Shown: piece by piece, positions 23,023 to 25,368 of the stretch | Layout of the letters: each line of letters opens with the position of its first letter | How positions within the stretch are numbered: position 1 is the first letter of the stretch | Assembly (NCBI GenBank): GCA_900759105.1 | Contig: CAAETY010000001.1 | Location: 1-25,368, forward strand | Direction of reading: 5' to 3' | DNA: 25,368 nt | Source: Peptococcaceae bacterium | GTDB lineage: Bacteria; Bacillota; Peptococcia; Peptococcales; Peptococcaceae | Program-made: the position numbers and the translations under genes | Notes under the pieces: generated by a model | The model's input: only the letters and a program-made list of their open reading frames with translations | The model's database searches: none | What the model was told of the DNA's origin: nothing

Positions 23023-23735
23023 GCAAGATTCTGGACTTGATTCAGGCACAATTAAAGCCGCGTTTTCATTTGAATGACGCGCAATGTTTGCAATTTGAAC
23101 GTTACTATGAGTTGTTGGTGGATTGGAATAGCCGCATGAATTTGACGGCGATTACAGACCCACAGGGCGTGGTAGAAAAGCATTTTTTGGATAGCCTCTT
23201 GCTATTGGAGGATGTGTCTTTCAAAGATGGCGAAACCTTGATTGATGTGGGCACCGGTGCAGGTTTTCCGGGGATTCCGTTAGCGATTGTTTGCCCGGGG
23301 TTGGGCGTGGATTTGCTTGATAGCCTTCGCAAGCGTGTGGGCTTTTTGCAAACGGTTATTGATGCGCTTGGTCTTGCGCATGTATCGGCGTACCATGACC
23401 GCGCGGAGCTTTTTGCCAAAAAGCCGGAGCGCCGCGATCACTACGATTGGGCAACGGCGCGCGCAGTGGCACGGTTGCCACTCTTAAGCGAGTATTGTCT
23501 GCCATTTGTGAAAAAAGGTGGAACCTTCATTGCCTGCAAAGGCCCGGACGGTGCGGCAGAGCTCGATGAAGCCAAAGGCGCACTCAAGGCACTGGGTGCG
23601 ACACATGCCAAGACCTGCATTCACGAACTGCCGGGCGGCGAACGCCGCGATATTCTCTTGATTGAAAAAATTGCGCCAACGCCAAAGCGTTTTCCGCGCA
23701 ATCCCGGAGCGGCGGCAAAATCTCCACTGAAATAA
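23019..23735 (+). CDS. rsmG: 16S rRNA (guanine527-N7)-methyltransferase RsmG
   Basis: RsmG (GidB) uses S-adenosylmethionine to methylate G527 of 16S rRNA; its loss is known to give low-level streptomycin resistance. The 238-residue product has a class I methyltransferase fold with motif I LIDVGTGAGFPGIPLAI (74-90), the preceding KHFLDSL, and the basic C-terminal tail ending TPKRFPRNPGAAAKSPLK. The ATG at 23019 overlaps the mnmG stop codon and has GGAGG 8 bases upstream. noc, parA and parB, which often follow rsmG in Firmicutes, are not here. Confidence 0.97.
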   Translation: MSKILDLIQAQLKPRFHLNDAQCLQFERYYELLVDWNSRMNLTAITDPQGVVEKHFLDSLLLLEDVSFKDGETLIDVGTGAGFPGIPLAIVCPGLGVDLLDSLRKRVGFLQTVIDALGLAHVSAYHDRAELFAKKPERRDHYDWATARAVARLPLLSEYCLPFVKKGGTFIACKGPDGAAELDEAKGALKALGATHAKTCIHELPGGERRDILLIEKIAPTPKRFPRNPGAAAKSPLK

Positions 23736-23740
23736 AAAAG

Positions 23741-23924
23741 AAATCCACAACTGTGGATAAAATATTCGGCGAGCGTCACATTGACGCGCATGCCCCTCGA
23801 TGGCTAGGTGCTAACGAGGGGCATTTTTGCGCGTGGTTAGGCGGTTTTTGATGCTTATGGTCGCCTGTAACGATAATTAGAAGCGTTGATGAGAATGTGT
23901 GGAAAACCGGTGGACTGTGGATAA
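23741..23924. other. Third DnaA-box group, downstream of rsmG
   Basis: TGTGGATAA occurs at 23752-23760 and 23916-23924, and TGTGGAAAA at 23898-23906. AAATCCACA (23741-23749) forms a head-to-head pair with the first. The group lies 15 kb from the main origin boxes and 160 bases from parS. Confidence 0.65.
23790..23828 (+). terminator. mnmE-mnmG-rsmG terminator
   Basis: A 10-bp stem, ATGCCCCTCG (23790-23799) with CGAGGGGCAT (23815-23824), is followed by a T run. It lies 55 bases after rsmG. Confidence 0.88.
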
Positions 23925-24083
23925 CTGTAAGGGGGCTAGATGTAGTGTGCGGTGCGTGTTGCTTCTTGCTCATGGTTCAACAAACACAGAATGAGCAATC
24001 CATTGACGGCGGACTGCTTGTGCAGGTGTGTTGAGGATGGTGCGCCGGTTATTTTTCCGTAGGGTCAACGTGATGACAGGTGG

Positions 24084-24099
24084 TGTTTCACGTGAAACA
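24084..24099. other. parS centromere site
   Basis: TGTTTCACGTGAAACA is a perfect 16-base match to the bacterial parS palindrome bound by ParB, which loads SMC and directs origin segregation. parS sites typically cluster near oriC. The ParB and ParA genes are outside this window. Confidence 0.95.
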
Positions 24100-24117
24100 T
24101 TTGTGCTTTGTCAATGA

Positions 24118-24146
24118 TTGAAAATCAGTGATTTTTTGCTTATACT
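24118..24146 (+). promoter_or_regulatory. Promoter of the threonine-aldolase-family gene
   Basis: TTGAAA (24118-24123), an exact 17-base spacer and TATACT (24141-24146) form a good promoter 46 bases before the start codon and 19 bases after parS. Confidence 0.8.
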
Positions 24147-24191
24147 GATAGAAAAGAACATTACCAGCCATTGCTGGAGAAAGAGGACAGA

Positions 24192-25232
24192 ATGATTCGA
24201 TTTAACAACGACTACAATCAAACTTGTGTGCCGGAAATTCTGGCAGCGATTCAGAAGCTCGGCGATCAAACCTTTCCCGGCTACGGCCAAGATGATTTAT
24301 GCCACGCGGCGGTCAATCTTTTGAAGGAAGAAATCGGCTGGGAAGATGCGGATATTCATTTTATGCCGGGTGCAACCCAAGCAAACTTTATTGTACATGC
24401 GGCGGCGCTTCGTCCGATTGAAAGCGTGATTTGCGCGGATAGCGGCCATATTGCCGGCCACGAAGCCGGCTCAGTAGAAAATACCGGGCATCAGCTTTTG
24501 GTGGTGCCATGCCGTGACCACAGCGGGAAGCTTCATGCCGATGATATTCGTGCTGTTGCAGATCACTATCAAGTTATGGGTGAACCGGAATACATGACTG
24601 ACCCCAAGCTTGTCTATATTTCACAAACAACCGAGTACGGTGGTATTTACAGCTTGGATGAGCTGCAAGCCATTAAAGAGGTTTGCGAAGACCATGATAT
24701 GATGCTTTTTGTCGATGGTGCGCGTTTGGCGTATGCGCTTGGTAGCGAAGAAAATGACGTAACGATGTGGGACCTTGCTGCACTTTGTGATGCATTCACC
24801 ATTGGCGGCACAAAATGCGGTGCACTTTTTGGCGAAGCGGTGGTACTTACCAATGACCGCTTAAAACGTCGTTTCCGTACGTATATGAAACAAAATGGCG
24901 CCGTTCTTGCAAAAGGGTGGCTGTTGGGCTTACAATTTTATACTTTGTTTCAAAACGGCCTTTATTACAAGCTGGGTCAACAAGCGGACCGTCAAGCGCT
25001 GCGTATCAAGGAAGGGTTTAAGGACGTTAATATTCCGCTTTTCACCGACAGTCCAAGTAATCAGCAATTCGCTTTGCTGACCAAAGCAGAGCAAGACGCC
25101 CTTGTCGGCACCTTTACCTTTGAAATATTCGGTCCGTACAATGAGCATCGTGACATTGTTCGTTTCTGTACCAGCTGGTCCACTCAAGATATTGAAGTGG
25201 ATGCGCTTGTCAGTGCGCTGAGACGTTTATAA
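24192..25232 (+). CDS. Threonine aldolase family PLP-dependent enzyme
   Basis: Low-specificity L-threonine aldolases are cytosolic fold-type I PLP enzymes that split threonine or allo-threonine into glycine and acetaldehyde. The 346-residue product matches the family: FNNDYNQTCVPEIL at the start, GYGQDDL (30-36), DGARLAYAL (175-183) with Asp175 for the PLP ring nitrogen, and the PLP-binding Lys208 in FTIGGTKCGALFGEA. The ATG at 24192 follows AGAGGA at about 5 bases; an upstream in-frame TTG has none. The exact substrate cannot be told from sequence, as related beta-eliminating lyases share this fold. It is a single-gene unit with its own promoter and terminator. Confidence 0.9.
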   Translation: MIRFNNDYNQTCVPEILAAIQKLGDQTFPGYGQDDLCHAAVNLLKEEIGWEDADIHFMPGATQANFIVHAAALRPIESVICADSGHIAGHEAGSVENTGHQLLVVPCRDHSGKLHADDIRAVADHYQVMGEPEYMTDPKLVYISQTTEYGGIYSLDELQAIKEVCEDHDMMLFVDGARLAYALGSEENDVTMWDLAALCDAFTIGGTKCGALFGEAVVLTNDRLKRRFRTYMKQNGAVLAKGWLLGLQFYTLFQNGLYYKLGQQADRQALRIKEGFKDVNIPLFTDSPSNQQFALLTKAEQDALVGTFTFEIFGPYNEHRDIVRFCTSWSTQDIEVDALVSALRRL

Positions 25233-25240
25233 ACAATTAT

Positions 25241-25273
25241 CTCCTTTGGCTTTAGAGCCAAAGGAGTTTTTTT
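25241..25273 (+). terminator. Terminator of the threonine-aldolase-family gene
   Basis: A perfect 11-bp stem (25241-25251 with 25256-25266) and a TTAG loop are followed by seven T, 8 bases after the stop codon. Confidence 0.93.
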
Positions 25274-25295
25274 GTTGGAGCTTTAGCGTAAATAA

Positions 25296-25316
25296 ACCCC
25301 CAGTTCAACTGGGGGT
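25296..25316. repeat. GC-rich hairpin at the right edge
   Basis: ACCCCCAGTT (25296-25305) is a perfect inverted repeat of AACTGGGGGT (25307-25316) around one base; a realistic fold is 9 pairs with a 3-base loop. There is no good T tract on either side. It could be a minus-strand terminator for a gene outside the window, or the subterminal hairpin of an IS200/IS605-type element. The remaining bases to 25368 show no gene. Confidence 0.45.
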
Positions 25317-25368
25317 CGGTAAAAAATACTTTAGTATAAGAAATAAACCTCCTGTGTTAATCTGAAAA

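Noticed and set aside
1..25368. CRISPR arrays, tRNA or rRNA genes, prophage genes
   Set aside because: No regularly spaced repeats, no tRNA- or rRNA-like sequence and no phage structural or integrase genes were seen on either strand.

Overview
The window is the chromosomal replication origin neighbourhood of a low-to-mid GC Gram-positive bacterium (Bacillota, probably class Clostridia). The evidence is gene content and order: rpmH-rnpA-yidD-yidC-jag runs leftwards and dnaA-dnaN-recF-gyrB-gyrA runs rightwards from a DnaA-box-rich centre. A secreted protein with SLH cell-wall-binding domains points to a Gram-positive-type envelope. Genus cannot be fixed by eye. Almost every gene is transcribed away from the origin, that is, co-oriented with replication. 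The exceptions are the split SLH gene and a possible small RNA.

Layout. Positions 1-352 hold no gene; they contain a stack of intrinsic terminators. 353-2641 (minus) is the ATP-dependent protease lon, with a CIRCE-like heat-shock operator in its leader. 2651-2957 is non-coding (lon promoter region, then the jag terminator). 2958-5526 (minus) is the conserved operon rpmH-rnpA-yidD-yidC-jag, for ribosomal protein L34, the RNase P protein, membrane protein insertion and an RNA-binding regulator. 5527-6522 is non-coding: the rpmH promoter, an AT-rich stretch in which I see nothing definite (about 5600-5790), a candidate structured RNA on the minus strand (about 5793-5995), and eleven DnaA boxes leading to dnaA. 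7930-8488 is the second half of a bipartite oriC: a tight DnaA-box cluster, three copies of an unexplained 10-mer, the dnaN promoter and a perfect six-unit DnaA-trio directly before dnaN. Then come dnaN-recF, a VanZ-like membrane protein, and gyrB-gyrA. 11481-11805 is non-coding and holds the vanZ-like terminator and the gyrBA promoter.

Right part. A small XRE-type regulator follows gyrA. On the minus strand, 16921-19470 is one large secreted beta-helix / Cna-B / SLH protein gene cut into two open frames by a single in-frame TAA. mnmE-mnmG-rsmG (tRNA wobble U34 modification and 16S rRNA m7G methylation) follow; in many Firmicutes these sit next to jag on the other side of the origin. 23736-24191 is non-coding and carries a third DnaA-box group, a terminator, a perfect parS site and a strong promoter for a threonine-aldolase-family enzyme (24192-25232). 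The window ends with a terminator and a GC-rich hairpin.

How it works together. DnaA binds the boxes on both sides of its own gene, and the DnaA-trio marks the likely unwinding point. DnaN is the sliding clamp, RecF loads recombinase at gaps, and gyrase removes supercoils ahead of forks. The parS site implies a ParB-based segregation system, although parA and parB are not in this window. Points worth a second look are the readthrough/nonsense split of the SLH protein, the hairpin-bridged yidC ribosome binding site, the candidate RNA, the 10-mer repeats in oriC, the natural substitutions in both gyrase quinolone pockets, and the unusual DnaA residues.
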